Source: Isoperla grammatica (lineage: Eukaryota > Arthropoda > Insecta > Plecoptera > Perlodidae). Taken from it: a stretch of 64,000 bases of DNA. Both the position numbers and the translations under genes were made by a program. The stretch covers positions 16,454,695 to 16,518,694 of the forward strand of contig OX246743.1 of NCBI GenBank assembly GCA_945910005.1, in the 5' to 3' direction. The notes beneath the pieces were generated by a model that was not told the origin of the DNA, did no database searches, and worked only from the letters and a program-made list of their open reading frames with translations. This document shows positions 48,182-61,279 of this stretch, one piece after another (positions within the stretch are counted from its first letter, which is position 1; every line of letters starts with the position of its first letter).

Positions 48182-48634
48182 GGGGGCTGCCCATAAATTA
48201 CGTCCATGATTTTTTTTTAAGGGAGGGCATACATGTTGTAACAATGTGTGACAGGGGGAGGTGGGGGGAAATGTTGGTTCTGACCCACACTTCTACAATT
48301 ACTATAATATCACAGATTTTAGTCTTTTAATAACTAGGTTTTGATATGGTCACTATAATGTCACCACCTGCTGCACCTGTGCCTGAATACACAAAGCACT
48401 TTGAATTTGACTGTGTGTATAGGTGGCTGTGGGAGTAAGTTATCTTTATAGAGGTTAAAAAACATGGCAAGTTTCTATCAACAATTCTTTTCATCTTACA
48501 AAAGGAGAGAAGCGGGGAAGATTTTGAATTTTTGTGGCATCATTGGTGGTGACACTTTCTGCCACTAAATGTGACCAGTGTGGAGGGGGTCCAGATTGGT
48601 CCAAAATGGTGTGACATCATTTATGGACAGGACC
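48182..48634. mobile_element. MITE with GGGGCTGYCCATAAATTACG-type termini
   Basis: The left end GGGGCTGCCCATAAATTACG (near 48182) and the reverse complement of the right end (GGTCCTGTCCATAAATGATG, 48611-48634) are imperfect terminal inverted repeats. Both are followed inward by GTC(A)C and G/T-rich sequence. I recall this terminus from a widespread family of small DNA transposons in invertebrates, but the superfamily is not assigned. The interior (about 400 bp) has no coding. Confidence 0.7.
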
Positions 48635-49168
48635 TTGAGACAGAAGATCATCGGCTCGAAGCGAACCCGCACCCTCCCCCACCCCCTCTCCTAGTTAAAG
48701 CAGGAGGCCACGCACAATAAATCCTCGCCACCAACGCGAGGCTATTCTATATTTTTGAAAGGTTTCGCGGCCGCTTTTGTCTCGTATAACTCAGCATTGT
48801 TCGGCGCGCGTGGATAGCGCAGAACGCTAACATGTGAGTTGCGCGTTAGTGTGATCTAACCCCTTTACTTGCCTTGCCTTGCCTTGCGGCTACCAACTTA
48901 TGTGATTTATCTGTGACTCCGCCCTTTGTCTTGCCATTCTCGGCAACCCCCATAACAATAATAACGGGGACATTCTCCCCCCCCCCCCCCCCCCCTGTTG
49001 ACTCCTCTGCCCGATGCTTCTATCTGTGTGAGTGTGTGAGCCTTTTTTTGTTGCCTCTCGAAAACGAACGATGAGACTAAAAGTTACATCAGTGCATTCT
49101 AGCGGGAATAATGAGAATCGTCGGCGGCTTCTTCTTCTTTTTCTTCTTCTTCTTCTTAACCATTTATA
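48635..49168. other. Single-copy DNA with a 19-nt poly-C run
   Basis: Holds the C run at 48977-48995 and a (CTT)n-like stretch at 49128-49157. GGATAGCGCAGAACGCTAAC near 48812 is weakly tRNA-like but lacks a B box. No gene seen. Confidence 0.55.
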
Positions 49169-49471
49169 GGGCACTAGCAACACCGAAAGACAACAATGGA
49201 ACAAATGAATGGAACTGATGGACAAACCATCAGCTGTCAAAATAATAAAATTGCAACCATAGAAATAAAAACAAGTGTAGCAATAGTAACTGCTCGCCAT
49301 TTAAAACTTTTAATGATATACAACGACTAAGTGAAAGTTTTGTATGTGCATTTGTTTGTTTTTTGTTTTGTTTTCCAAAATCAGACGAAATTATTTTTGG
49401 ATGCAGCTTGTTGTTTGTCCATCGATTCAATTAATTTGTTTCATTGTTGTCTTTTGGTGTTGCTAGTGCCC
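49169..49471. mobile_element. 303-bp MITE with TA target duplication
   Basis: Terminal inverted repeats of about 38 bp begin GGGCACTAGCAACACCGAAA at 49169 and end ...TTGCTAGTGCCC at 49471, with two or three mismatches. TA flanks both ends (49167-49168 and 49472-49473), the duplication typical of Tc1/mariner-like elements. The interior is AT-rich and non-coding. Confidence 0.82.
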
Positions 49472-51521
49472 TAAAGTTTACGCGGGCGGGCATAATGCTA
49501 TTGTTGAAACAATATCTGTCTCGCGGAGTTTCACATTCGTAATTAACAGGGGTGGGTAAATCGTTTCGATGATGGGTAGGCGGTGAGATTTTCTTAGTAG
49601 GTACTATTATAAATCCATGGTTTGACGCTACCCTGCTGCTCCCCTTCATCAATGTGTGACCACCCCTTCTTACCCCCGTGACAACCCGACAGTCATTTTA
49701 TCATATTTATTCATTTCATGTTATATTATATTATTTATGACGAGTCATGTTTGCTATGCTGGGCGGTGGTCACATATCTAGGGGGTGGAGCTTCAAACTA
49801 TGTCAAACTAAAAATATCTGCACTTTGTAACTGTGAGAGTGGTTGGACTGACAGAAGGAGATATAAAGTTGAACAGACAATTTTCTGGGTTATTCTAGCG
49901 AAGTCTAGAAGTAATGTACTGGATATACTCGATCCGCTGTCCTGCACTTAAGCCGGCCATACGGGGAGGAATCCTCTTCTGCAGCCACAGACTTTGTCAG
50001 TGAACCTTGTTCTAGCCGGGAGAAAGCAACACTAGACAGTGATGCCAACCTTGGGAGTTTTCTTCAATAAACCAAAAATAAATTATTTCACTTTACTTAC
50101 TATAATTTTAGTGATCAAAAATAAGTTTTAAAAGAAGCATATAGGTATAAGGAAAAGTACAAAACTTATAAGTGCTATACTTGTGGTATTTGTGTTTAAT
50201 ACTATTCAGTTTCCCGCTTCCGCTGCCACCTCACTTGTTTTTTGTCTTGTCGAAAACAATTCTTGGTATTTCGAAAACTTTAATTTTTTACTCCTGTAAT
50301 GATTTTTAACTACGTTAAATGTAGGCTACCTACATTCAAACAGGTGTTATCCAACTTCTGAGCCTATTCGGTCGGGTGTGTTGAAAAGACTTTTTAGTGC
50401 GTTCGGCTCCTAGAAGCGACCATCTTGCAGTGTTATTCATATTATGTTCTTTACAAAAACCCGCGTGCATGATTTCATTTTACTACACAGTACACAAAAG
50501 AAAAACTGTACAATGTATTCATATGATTTAAAGCACATATTCGTAGATTGCACATATCTCACCGCTCTTTGGGTGGAGGCTGTCTGACAATTTGTGGTGT
50601 CATAAATTCTATTGCGGTTGGCTTATGGTAGACTCCAAAAAACTTAATGTATTATGACTCAGCGCGCGTCGGAAATAATATTAATGGGTCTGATAATTCA
50701 TGTCTTATTTTGTTTACTTTTACGTTTTTAATGTTATACTCTGCGTTTTTATAATTATAACTTTAAGTGTTCAAGGTTACGTCTAAGTAAATCGTAGTTA
50801 ATATAATTGCTGCTGTGACATCACACGCAAACTTATAAGTAAATTAGTTCTCAGTCGTTTGGTGGAAGTGCCGGGTCGGGAAATAACATTATTGCAATAT
50901 CAAGTTTATTTGTTAATTGCTTCGAGACGATCAAGTTGTCGTTACAGAACACAATGCAAACCTAGTTGGCAAATTATTTTTTTCGAAGCTACAACGTATC
51001 TTAATAGCCAACACATCTTTTCAACTCGTTAAGAATGTCAAGTGATTTGTTTAGATTAATACACTAGAAATAGTACACAGATAGACTAACCCTGAGATAT
51101 TTGAGAATGTTGGCAAAACTGCTTTCACGTTTAGTCCTTTTCTTAAATCCGGAAATAAGATTAAAGGTGTATCTCTAGTACGCAGGGCCGTGTCTTCCTG
51201 ATATAGAGAGCAGCACCTGTCACCCCGCCGGCTGTATTCTGAACTTGTAGGAAAAGCGAGTTCGATATATATTTAATGGCTTTCAGCTTGGATGCAGGGA
51301 ATATTGCGAGATTTTTTCCTCCCCTATACCTCTACGATCACGTGTTTCGATATATTCGCACGTGGTTCAATTTCCGGTCGGCGATAATCGATATATCGCA
51401 TTTTCCTCTCGGCCGGAGACAACTTGGGCTGGCTGGCTGGCTCGCGTCGTTTCGGAGCCTATTAGAGTGATGCGAAGTGTTTCTTTCGGTGTAGTGACTG
51501 TACGTTGCGATGGGTCGACGG
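49472..51521. other. AT-rich single-copy DNA, no recognised gene
   Basis: Several frames of 60-77 codons show no motif. CAGTGATGCCAACC near 50038 resembles a hAT terminus but no partner end was found. A short (CTGG)n run lies near 51428. The 3' end is the site where the next element inserted. Confidence 0.6.
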
Positions 51522-51993
51522 CAGGGCTGAGGCAGTTCTGTTTTTTAAACAACTTTCTAAAAGTTTAGTTCAAAACTCAAATATTGAATTTTTTTAAAGT
51601 TCAAGTTCTTTAAAACAGAAGCATTTTTAAAAGTTCATTTTTGTATAAAATGTAAAGTAAGTCCTTTTAAAAGTTATTTTATGGCAAAGTAAACCCATTT
51701 TTTTTATTAAAATTCTGATGGATAATAGATTATCATAATGTAGGGCCTAAGAAATTAGGAAGAAAAACATTGCATGTAAATGTAAATAAATGTAAATCAG
51801 TCGAATGAGAACCGAGGACGATTTGTATATAACGTTGACGTCGCCGACATTCAAATTGACGTTCTAAAATTACAAAGTTAGTTCTCAAAATGAAATTTTA
51901 AAGTTCAAGTTCATTCATTTAAAAAAGAGTAATTTCATTGAAAAGTGCACGAAAGAAGAACGCGTTCTTTTAAAAGTTCTCGCCCCAACACCG
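51522..51993. mobile_element. 472-bp non-autonomous hAT-like element
   Basis: The element is bounded by an 8-bp direct duplication GTCGACGG at 51514-51521 and 51994-52001. Its ends are imperfect inverted repeats, CAGGGCTGAGGC and (reverse complement of the right end) CGGTGTTGGGGC, both followed by an AGTTCT/AGAACT-type segment. An 8-bp target duplication and CAG-type termini are the features of the hAT superfamily. The interior is rich in AAAGTTC/GAACTTT words and has no transposase. Confidence 0.85.
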
Positions 51994-52135
51994 GTCGACG
52001 GTAGCGCCTTGTGTGCTATGCGTAGCGGAGCTAACTTGAACTAGTTATAATTACAGACTGGCCAATATTGAAGAGTAACCGAACGTGCATAGTCACAGTA
52101 GTAGAAAGTCAAACCGGTAGTCATATTTAATATAA

Positions 52136-53193
52136 CTAGGAAAACGCTCCGCGTTGCCAGATGAGCGATTTTTTTTTTTTTTTTAGTAAATTAAATAAAT
52201 ATTTTGCATATCATACACCGCTTAAAAAATATACTTTGATAACAAACATATGATTTTTTTACAAGATGGCGGTTTAAGTTACAATCTTAGAATTTGTGTA
52301 TATTATTTCCCGATATGTTGCTAATAATTACACAAAATATTATTTAAATCCGTTTAAAAATTTTCTTTAAATAAATTAAAACCTCCAAGTTGATTTTTCA
52401 ATGGATTTCCGCATAATTTCATTCGACCGTGGTCTACTCAAAAGGCTCTAATTAATAAACTTTTAAAGTTATCTGTGTATAGAAAACTTCACAATGTAGA
52501 TACTGGCTAGATCTAAAATGTGATAGTGTTTTATTATACAATAACCGCATTTAAATCATAATAAAAGCTTTTTAATTTGTCTACAAAGTTCGTTGTTAAC
52601 ATTTGCATTTTGGCCGTGAAAGTCATTAAACATAACACGCCATTGTTGCCATTCTATTAACGTTATCGAAATTCCAAAAGTAGTTTTAGAAAGGTCTTAT
52701 TGTACACGCCATTCGCCATGCATAGTATGTGCATCTAACTTCAATGGTCCTCAAATGAGAATCGTATAAGTGGAGCACTGTTAAGAAACCAATGTAAGTT
52801 CCCGTAAATAGAAACTAAATATTTTTTTACTAAATGGCGGTTAAAGTTATAGTTCCAAAACTTTTATCCGGTGTCGACATTGTTAGTTTCAATATTTATT
52901 TAAAACATTATTTAAATCTGTTTATAAGTTTCAATAAAACAAAAATAAAACTGTATTTTTTTCACTAATTAATTTTTTGCAGGTTGGCATCTTGACGGAT
53001 TTTGCTGATTATGTTAACAGCATCTAGTTTAGTGGTCACAAATGTCGACCGAAAATTTCAGCCAAATCCGTCAAGCCGTTTGACCTGTGCGCGACGAACA
53101 AAATTTAGCGCACATACAGACACACACACACACAGACAAAGCGCCGATCGAGTTGTATGGAGAGATTCACTCCGCTTCGCTGCGCTCATCTAA
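52136..53193 (-). mobile_element. Helitron-like element copy 1 (short class A, 1058 bp)
   Basis: Read on the minus strand the element starts TTAGATGAGCG and ends AACGC-GGA-GCGTT-TTCCTAG: a short hairpin followed within 7 nt by CTAG, the CTRR terminus of Helitrons. AGATGAGCG also occurs inverted just inside the other end, a subterminal inverted repeat. A (CA)n-type microsatellite lies near one end (about 53117). No coding capacity. Copies 9 and 10 are nearly identical to it. Its outer flank at 52135 is A on the plus strand. Confidence 0.75.
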
Positions 53194-53254
53194 CTAGGAA
53201 AACGCTCCGCGTTGACAGATGAGCGATTTATTTCAATGTATCAAATCAAATAAA
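53194..53254 (-). mobile_element. Helitron-like copy 2, terminal piece
   Basis: The CTAG-end 61 bp of a copy in tandem with copy 1, interrupted at CAAATAAA by copies 3-4. It continues at 56078 (TCATTTGC...), which is exactly the next sequence in complete copies. Confidence 0.8.
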
Positions 53255-54669
53255 CTAGGAAAACGCTCCGCGTTGACAGATGAGCGTTTTTTTTAATGTA
53301 TCAAATCAAATTAATCATTTGCATATCATATATTACTCTTTAAAAAAAAAAATACCTTTATAATAAACATATGATTTTTTTTCAAGATGGCGGATCAAGT
53401 TACAACCTTATAACTTTAGTATATTATTTCTTGATATGTTGCTAATAAATGCACGAAATATTATTTAAATCCGTTAAGAAGTTTTCTTTAAAGAAATTAA
53501 AACCTTCAAGTTGATGGATTTCCACATAATTTCTTTCGACCGTGGTCTACTCAATAGGCTCTAATTCATAAACTATTAAACCTATCAGTGTTTGAAAAGT
53601 TCCATAATGTAGATACAGACTATATCTAAAATGAAATTTTGTTTAATTATACAATAACTCGCATTTAAACTATAATAATAGCTTTTTAAATTGTCGACCA
53701 AGTTTGTTGTTATTTTCTGCATGTTTGCCGTGAAAGTCATAAAACATAACACGTCATTGTAGCCATTATATGATAGCTATCAAAATTCCAAATACATTGT
53801 GAGAAAGGTCTGACTGCGTAAGCCATTTCGGCAGCATACTATGTGCATCTAACTTCAATGGTCCGCAAATGCGAATCATATCGGTGGAACACTGTAAAAA
53901 CAAAGACAGATATAGCTGAAAATAAACAATATTTTTTTACAACATGGCGGTTAAAGCTGCAATTTTGAAACTGTGGTCAAGTGTTGATACTATTAATGCG
54001 ACCTTACAAATAAAAAAATATTTATATCGGAGTGTAAGTTTTAATTTAATAAAATAAATAACAAAACATGTGTTTCAGTTGTTAATTTTTTGTAGGTTGG
54101 CATCTTACGTCATTGTAGCCATTCTATGACATTTATCGAAATTCCAAAAGAAACCGAGAAAGGTATGATTGCGTACGCTATTTTTGTGTTAACTATGTGC
54201 ATATTACTGCAAAGATCCGCAAATGCGAACGATATCGGTGGAACACTGTAAAAATGAAGAAATTATTGTTGTAAATAAACAATATTTTTTTATGACATGA
54301 CGGGTAAACTTACAATTTTTAAAACTATTGTCAAGTGTTGAGATTATTGATGTTAACCTACAAGTGAAACATAAGTAAAATCTGTGCTTTAGTTTTAATT
54401 TAATTAAATAAATAAACAAATTTTGTTTTTCAGAAATTAATTTGTTGTAGGTTGGCATCTTGACGAATTTTGCTGGTTATGTTAACAGCATCGAGTTTAG
54501 TGGTCACAAATGTTGACCGAAAATTTCAGCCAAATACGTCAAGCCGTTTGACCTGTGCGCGACGAACAAAATTTAGCGCACATACATACATACAGACATA
54601 CATACACACAGACAAAGCGCCGATCGAGTTGTATGGAAAGATTCACTCCGCTTCGCTACGCTCATCTAA
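53255..54669 (-). mobile_element. Helitron-like copy 3 (long class B, 1415 bp)
   Basis: Class B contains an extra internal module of about 354 bp relative to class A: GTTGGCATC occurs twice, and the GTCCGCAAATGCGAATC-type block recurs at 53861 and 54215. Terminal hairpin and CTAG end as in copy 1. I saw no difference from copy 12 in the stretches compared, so one of the pair is very young. Confidence 0.75.
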
Positions 54670-56077
54670 CTAGGAAAACGCTCCGCGTTGACAGATGAGC
54701 GATTTTTTCAATGTATCAAATCAAATAAATCATTTGCATATCATATTACTCTTAAAAAAAAACAAAAACATTTATAATAAACATATGATTTTTCACAAGA
54801 TGGCGGATCAAGTTACAGCCTAATAACTTAAGTATATTATTTCTTGATATGTTGCTAATAAATGCACGAAATATTATTTAAATCCGTTAAGAAGTTTTCT
54901 TTAAAGAAATTAAAACCTTCAAGTTGATGGGTTTCCGCATAATTTCATTCGACCGTGGTCTACTCAATAGGCTCTAGTTCATAAACTATTGAACCTATCA
55001 GTGTATGGAAAGTTCTATAATGTAGATACAGACTATATCTAAATTGTAATATTAATTAATTATCCAATTACCCGCTTTTAAATAATAATAAAGGCTTTTT
55101 AATTTGTCGACCAAGTTCGTTGTTAACATTTGCATGTTTGCCGTGAAGGTCATTAAATATAACACGCCATTGTAGCTATTCTAAGATAGCTATCAAAATT
55201 CCAAATACATAGTGAGAAAGGTCTGACTGCGTAAGCGATTTCGGCAGCATACTATGTGCATCTAACTTCAATGGTCCGCAAATGCGAATCATATCGGTGG
55301 AACACTGTAAAAACGAAGAAAATTACTTCCGTAAATAAACAATATTTGTTTATAACATGGCGGTTAAAGCTACAATTTGGAAACTAATGTCGAGTGTTGG
55401 AAGTATTGATGTGCACCTACATATAAAAAATCAATAATATCCGTGTGTACGTTTTAATTTAATTAAATAAATAGAAAAACATGTGTTTCAGTTATTAATT
55501 TTTTGTAGGTTGGCATCTTATGTCATTGTAGCCATTTTATGACAGCTATCGAGATTCTAAATAATAGTGCATAGGTATTGTTACGTACGCTATTTTTGGT
55601 GTATACAATGTGCATCTAATTGCAAAATTCCGCAAATGCGAATCATATCAGCGGAACACTGTAAAAATAAAGAAATTATTGTTGTAAATAAACAATATTT
55701 TTTTATAACATGGCGGATAAACGTACAATTTTGAAATAATTGCCAATTGTTGGTACTGTTGATATTAACCTACAAGTGAAACATTATTTAAATCCGTTAG
55801 TAAGTTTTTATTTAATTAAATAAATAAACAAATTTAATTTTTCAGTAATTCATTTTTTGTAGGTTGGCATCTTAACGAATATTGCTGGTTATGTTAACAG
55901 CATCGAGTTTAGTAGTCATGAACGTTGCCTGAAAATTTCAGCCAAATACGTTAAGCCGTTTGACCTGTGCGCGACGAACAAAATTTAGCGCACATACATA
56001 CATACATACACACACACAGACAAAGCGCCGATCGAGTTGTATGGAAAGATTCACTCCGCTTCGCTACGCTCATCTAA
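54670..56077 (-). mobile_element. Helitron-like copy 4 (class B, 1408 bp)
   Basis: Directly abuts copy 3 (junction CTAA|CTAGG on the plus strand) with no spacer, forming a dimer. Its far end CATCTAA is followed by TCATTTGC, the resumed sequence of copy 2. Confidence 0.75.
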
Positions 56078-56217
56078 TCATTTGCATATCATATTACTCT
56101 TTAAAAATAAACAATACCTTTATAATAAACATTTGATTTTTTTACAAGATGGCGGAACCAGTTACAACCTTATAACTTGAGTATATTATTTCTTGATATG
56201 TTGCTAACTAGGAAAAC
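56078..56217 (-). mobile_element. Helitron-like copy 2 continued, partial
   Basis: Resumes copy 2 after the inserted dimer and is itself cut at TTGCTAA by copy 6. In complete copies the next bases would be TAAATGCACG, so the second insertion is again at an A|T step. The remainder is not in the window. Confidence 0.75.
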
Positions 56218-57657
56218 GCTCCGCGTTGCCAGATGAGCGAGTTGGTTCAATGTTTTAAAGCAATCACATCTTTTGAATATCATATTTCTCTTTAAAAAAA
56301 AAAAAACTTTATAATAAACATATGTTTTTTTTACAAAATGGCGGAGCAAGTAACAACCTTATTACTTGTGAATATTATTTCTCGATATGTTTCTAATAAA
56401 TGCACGAAATATTATTTAAATCCGTTAAGATGTTTTCTTTTAATAAATAAATTAATACATTTAAGTAGATTTTCCAATTGATTTCCGCATAATTTAATTC
56501 GACCGTGGTCTACTCAATAGGCTCTAATTCATAACCTATAACCTATCATTATATGAAAAGTTCCATAATGTAGATACAGACTATATCTAAAATGTAATAT
56601 TGTTGACTCATACAGTAACCCGCTTTTAAATCATAATAAAAGCTTTTTAATTTGTCGACCAAGTTCGTTGTTAACTTTTGCATGTTTGCCGTGAACGTTA
56701 TTAAATATAACACGTCATTGTAGCCAATCTATGATAGCTATCAAAATTCCAAATACATAGTGAGAAAGGTCTGACTGCGTTAGCCATTTTGGCAGCATAC
56801 TATGTGCATCTAACTTCAATGGTCCGCAAATGCGAATCATATCGGTGGCACACTGTAAAAACGAAGAAAATCACAGCCGTAAATAAACAATATTTGTTTA
56901 CAAGATGGCGGTTGAAGCTACAATTTTGAAACTGTGGTCGAGTGTTGGTACTATTGATGTGGACTTACATATACAAAATTATGTATATCGGTGTGATGGT
57001 TTTAATTTAATTAAATAAATAACAAAACATGTGTTTCAGTTGTTAATTTTTTGTAGGTTGGCATCTTACGTCATTGTAGCCATTCTATGAAAGCTATCGA
57101 AATTCCAAATAAAAGTGCATTGGTATTCTTACAAGCGCTATGTTTGGTGTATACAATGTGCATCTTACTGCAATAGTCCGCAAATGCGAATCATATCGGT
57201 GGAACACTGTAAAAATGAAGAAAGAACTGTCGGAAATAAACAATATTTTTTTATAACATGGCGGATGAACTTAAAATTTTGAAACTATTGTCAAGTGTTG
57301 GTACCGTTGATGTTAACGTACAAGTGAAAGATCATTTAAATCCGTGTGTAAGTTTTAATTTAATTAAATAAATAAACAAATTTTGTTTTTCAGAAATTAA
57401 TTTTTTGTAGGTTGGCATCTTGACGAATGTTGCTGGTTATGTTAACAGCATCGAGTTTAGTTGTCACAAACGTTGCTCGAAAATTTCAGCCAAATACGTC
57501 AAGCCGTTTGACCTGTGCGCGACGAACAAAATTTAGCGCACATACAGACATACAGACAGACATACATACATACATACATACATACAGACAGACACACAGA
57601 CAAAGCGCCGATCGAGTTGTATGGAGAGATTCACTCCGCTTCGCTACGCTCATCTAA
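56218..57657 (-). mobile_element. Helitron-like copy 6 (class B, 1440 bp)
   Basis: Complete class B copy with both termini and two internal GTTGGCATC modules. The tetranucleotide microsatellite (ACAT/ACAG)n at about 57538-57602 is the longest of the set. Confidence 0.75.
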
Positions 57658-59091
57658 CTAGGAAAACGCTCCGCGTTGAAAGATGAGCGATTTTTTCCAA
57701 TGTATCAAATCAAATAAATCATTTGCATATCATATTACTCTTTAAAAAAAAAAATACCTTTATAATAAACATATGATTTTTTTACAAGATGGCGGATCAA
57801 GTTACAACATTATAACTTAAGTATATAATTTCATGATATTTTGTTAAAAATGCACGAAATATAATTTAAATCCGTGAAGAAGTTTTCTTTAAAGAAATTA
57901 AAACCTTCAAGTTGATGGATTTCCGCATAATTTCATTCGACCGTGGTCTACTCAATAGGCTCTAATTCATAAACTATTAAACCTATCAAGGTATGGAAAG
58001 TTCCATAATGTAGATACAGACTATATCTAAAATGTTTTATTAATTAATCATACAATAACCCGCTTTTAAATCATAATAAAAGCTTTTTAATTTGTCGACC
58101 AAGTTCGTTGTTAACATTTGCATGTTTGCCGTGAAGGTCATTAAATATAACACGTCATTGTAGCCATACTATGAAAGCTATCAAAAATCCAAATACATAG
58201 TGAGAAAGGTCTGACTGCGTAAACCATTTCGGCAGCATACTATGTGCATCTAGCTTCAATGGTCCGCCAATGCGAATCATATCGGTTGAACACTGTAAAA
58301 ACGAAGAAAATTACTTCCGTAAATAAACAATATTTGTTTATAACATGGCGGTTAAAGCTACCATTTTGAAACTATTGTCGTGTGTTGGTACTATAGATGT
58401 GAACTCACATATAAAAAATTATTGATATCGGTGTGTTAGTTTTAATTTAATTAAATAAATAACAAAACATGTGTTTCAGTTGTTAATTTTTTGTAGGTTG
58501 GCATCTTATGTCATTGTAGCCATTTTATGACAGCTATCGAAATTTCAAATAAAATTCCATAGGTATTGTTACGTACGCTACGTTTGGTGTATACTTTGTG
58601 CATCTAACTGCAATAGTCCGCAAATGCAAATCATATCGGTGGAACACTGTAAAAATAAAGAAAATATTGTAGTAAATAAACAATATTTTTTTATAACATG
58701 GCGGATAAACATACAATTTTGAAAATTTTGTCAAGTGTTATTACTGTTGATGTTAATCTAAAAGTGAAACAATATTTAAATCCGTTTGTAAGTTTTCATT
58801 TAATTAAATAAATAAACAATTTTTGTTTTTCAGTAATTCATTTTTTGTAGGTTGGCATCTTGACGAATTTTACTGGTTATGTTAACAGCATCGAGTTTAG
58901 TAGTCACAAATGTTGACCGAAAATTGCAGCAAAATACGTCAAGCTGTTTGACCTGTGCGCGACGAACAAAATTTAGCGCACATACAGACATACATACAGA
59001 CATACGTACAGACATACACACAGACAAAGCGCCGATCGAGTTGTATGGAGAGATTCACTCCGCTTCGCTACGCTCATCTAACTAGGAAAAC
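57658..59091 (-). mobile_element. Helitron-like copy 7 (class B, 1434 bp)
   Basis: Complete copy in direct tandem with copies 6 and 8. The terminal region has GTTGAAAGATGAGCG in place of GTTGCCAGATGAGCG; the hairpin stem is unaffected. Confidence 0.75.
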
Positions 59092-59160
59092 GCTCCGCGT
59101 TGAAAGATGAGCGATTTCTTCAATGTATCAAAAAATCAAATAAATCATTCGCATATCATA
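59092..59160 (-). mobile_element. Helitron-like copy 8, terminal piece
   Basis: First 69 bp of a copy that stops at GCATATCATA, where copies 9-10 are inserted. It resumes at 61280 with TTACTCTTT. The two pieces add up to 1431 bp, the normal class B length. Confidence 0.82.
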
Positions 59161-60220
59161 CTAGGAAAACGCTCCGCGTTGCCAGATGAGCGATTTTTTT
59201 TTTTTTTTAGTAAATTAAATAAATATTTTGCATATCATACACCGCTTAAAAAATATACTTTGATAACAAACATATGATTTTTTTACAAGATGGCGGTTTA
59301 AGTTACAATCTTAGAATTTGTGTATATTATTTCCCGATATGTTGCTAATAATTACACAAAATATTATTTAAATCCGTTTAAAATTTTTCTTTAAATAAAT
59401 TAAAACCTCCAAGTTGATTTTTCAATGGATTTCCGCATAATTTCATTCGACCGTGGTCTACTCAAAATGCTCTAATTAATAAACTATTAAAGTTATCTGT
59501 GTATGGAAAACTCCACAATGTAGATACTGGCTTGATCTTAAATGTGATAGTGTTTTATTATACAATAACCGCATTTAAATCATAATAAAAGCTTTTTAAT
59601 TTGTCTACAAAGTTCGTTGTTAACATTTGCATTTTTGCCGTGAAAGTCATTAAACATAACACGCCATTGTTGCCATTCTATTAACGTTATCGAAATTCCA
59701 AAAGTAGTTTTAGAAAGGTCTCTTTGTACACGCCATTCGCCATGCATAGTATGTGCATCTAACTTCAATGGTCCTCAAATGAGAATCGTATAAGTGGAGC
59801 ACTGTTATTAAGAAACCAATGTAAGTTCCCGTAAATAGAAACTAAATATTTTTTTACTAAATGGCGGTTAAAGTTATAGTTCCAAAACTTTTATCCGGTG
59901 TCGACATTGTTAGTTTCAATATTTATTTAAAACATTATTTAAATCTGTTCATAAGTTTCAATAAAACAAAAGTAAAACTGTATTTTTTTCACTAATTAAT
60001 TTTTTGCAGGTTGGCATCTTGACGGATTTTGCTGATTATGTTAACAGCATCTAGTTTAGTGGTCACAAATGTTGACCGAAAATTTCAGCCAAATCCGTCA
60101 AGCCGTTTGACCTGTGCGCGACGAACAAAATTCAGCGCACATACAGACACACACACACACAGACAAAGCGCCGATCGAGTTGTATGGAGAGATTCACTCC
60201 GCTTCGCTGCGCTCATCTAA
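59161..60220 (-). mobile_element. Helitron-like copy 9 (class A, 1060 bp)
   Basis: Near-identical to copies 1 and 10. First half of a dimer inserted in copy 8 between A and T. Confidence 0.78.
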
Positions 60221-61279
60221 CTAGGAAAACGCTCCGCGTTGCCAGATGAGCGATTTTTTTTTTTTTTTTTAGTAAATTAAATAAATATTTTGCATATCAT
60301 ACACCGCTTAAAAAATATACTTTGATAACAAACATATGATTTTTTTACAAGATGGCGGTTTAAGTTACAATCTTAGAATTTGTGTATATTATTTCCCGAT
60401 ATGTTGCTAATAATTACACAAAATATTATTTAAATCCGTTTAAAATTTTTCTTTAAATAAATTAAAACCTCCAAGTTGATTTTTCAATGGATCTCCGCAT
60501 AATTTCATTCGACCGTGGTCTACTCAAAAGGCTCTAATTAATAAACTATTAAAGTTATCTGTGTATAGAAAACTCCACAATGTAGATACTGGCTAGATCT
60601 AAAATGTGATAGTGTTTTAATATACAATAACCGCATTTAAATCATAATAAAAGCTTTTTAATTTGTCTACAAAGTTCGTTGTTAACATTTGCATTTTTGC
60701 CGTGAAAGTCATTAAACATAACACGCCATTGTTGCCATTCTATTAACGTTATCGAAATTCCAAAAGTAGTTTTAGAAAGGTCTTATTGTACACGCCATTC
60801 GCCATGCATAGTATGTGCATCTAACTTCAATGGTCCTCAAATGAGAATCGTATAAGTGGAGCACTGTTAAGAAACCAATGTAAGTTCCCGTAAATAGAAA
60901 CTAAATATTTTTTTACTAAATGGCGGTTAAAGTTATAGTTCCAAAACTTTTATCCGGTGTCGACATTGTTAGTTTCAATATTTATTTAAAACATTATTTA
61001 AATCTGTTCATAAGTTTCAATAAAACAAAAATAAAACTGTATTTTTTTCACTAATTAATTTTTTGCAGGTTGGCATCTTGACGGATTTTGCTGATTATGT
61101 TAACAGCATCTAGTTTAGTGGTCACAAATGTTGACCGAAAATTTCAGCCAAATCCGTCAAGCCGTTTGACCTGTGCGCGACGAACAAAATTTAGCGCACA
61201 TACAGACACACACACACACAGACAAAGCGCCGATCGAGTTGTATGGAGAGATTCACTCCGCTTCGCTGCGCTCATCTAA
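60221..61279 (-). mobile_element. Helitron-like copy 10 (class A, 1059 bp)
   Basis: Second half of the dimer; its end CATCTAA joins directly to TTACTCTTT of the interrupted copy. No target duplication. Confidence 0.78.

Noticed and set aside
48805..48865. tRNA/SINE-like GGATAGCGCAGAACGCTAAC
   Set aside because: No B box (TGATCTAACC is too far from GTTCGANNCC) and no paired arms beyond a short stem.
50038..50060. hAT-like terminus CAGTGATGCCAACC
   Set aside because: No matching inverted end or 8-bp duplication found downstream.
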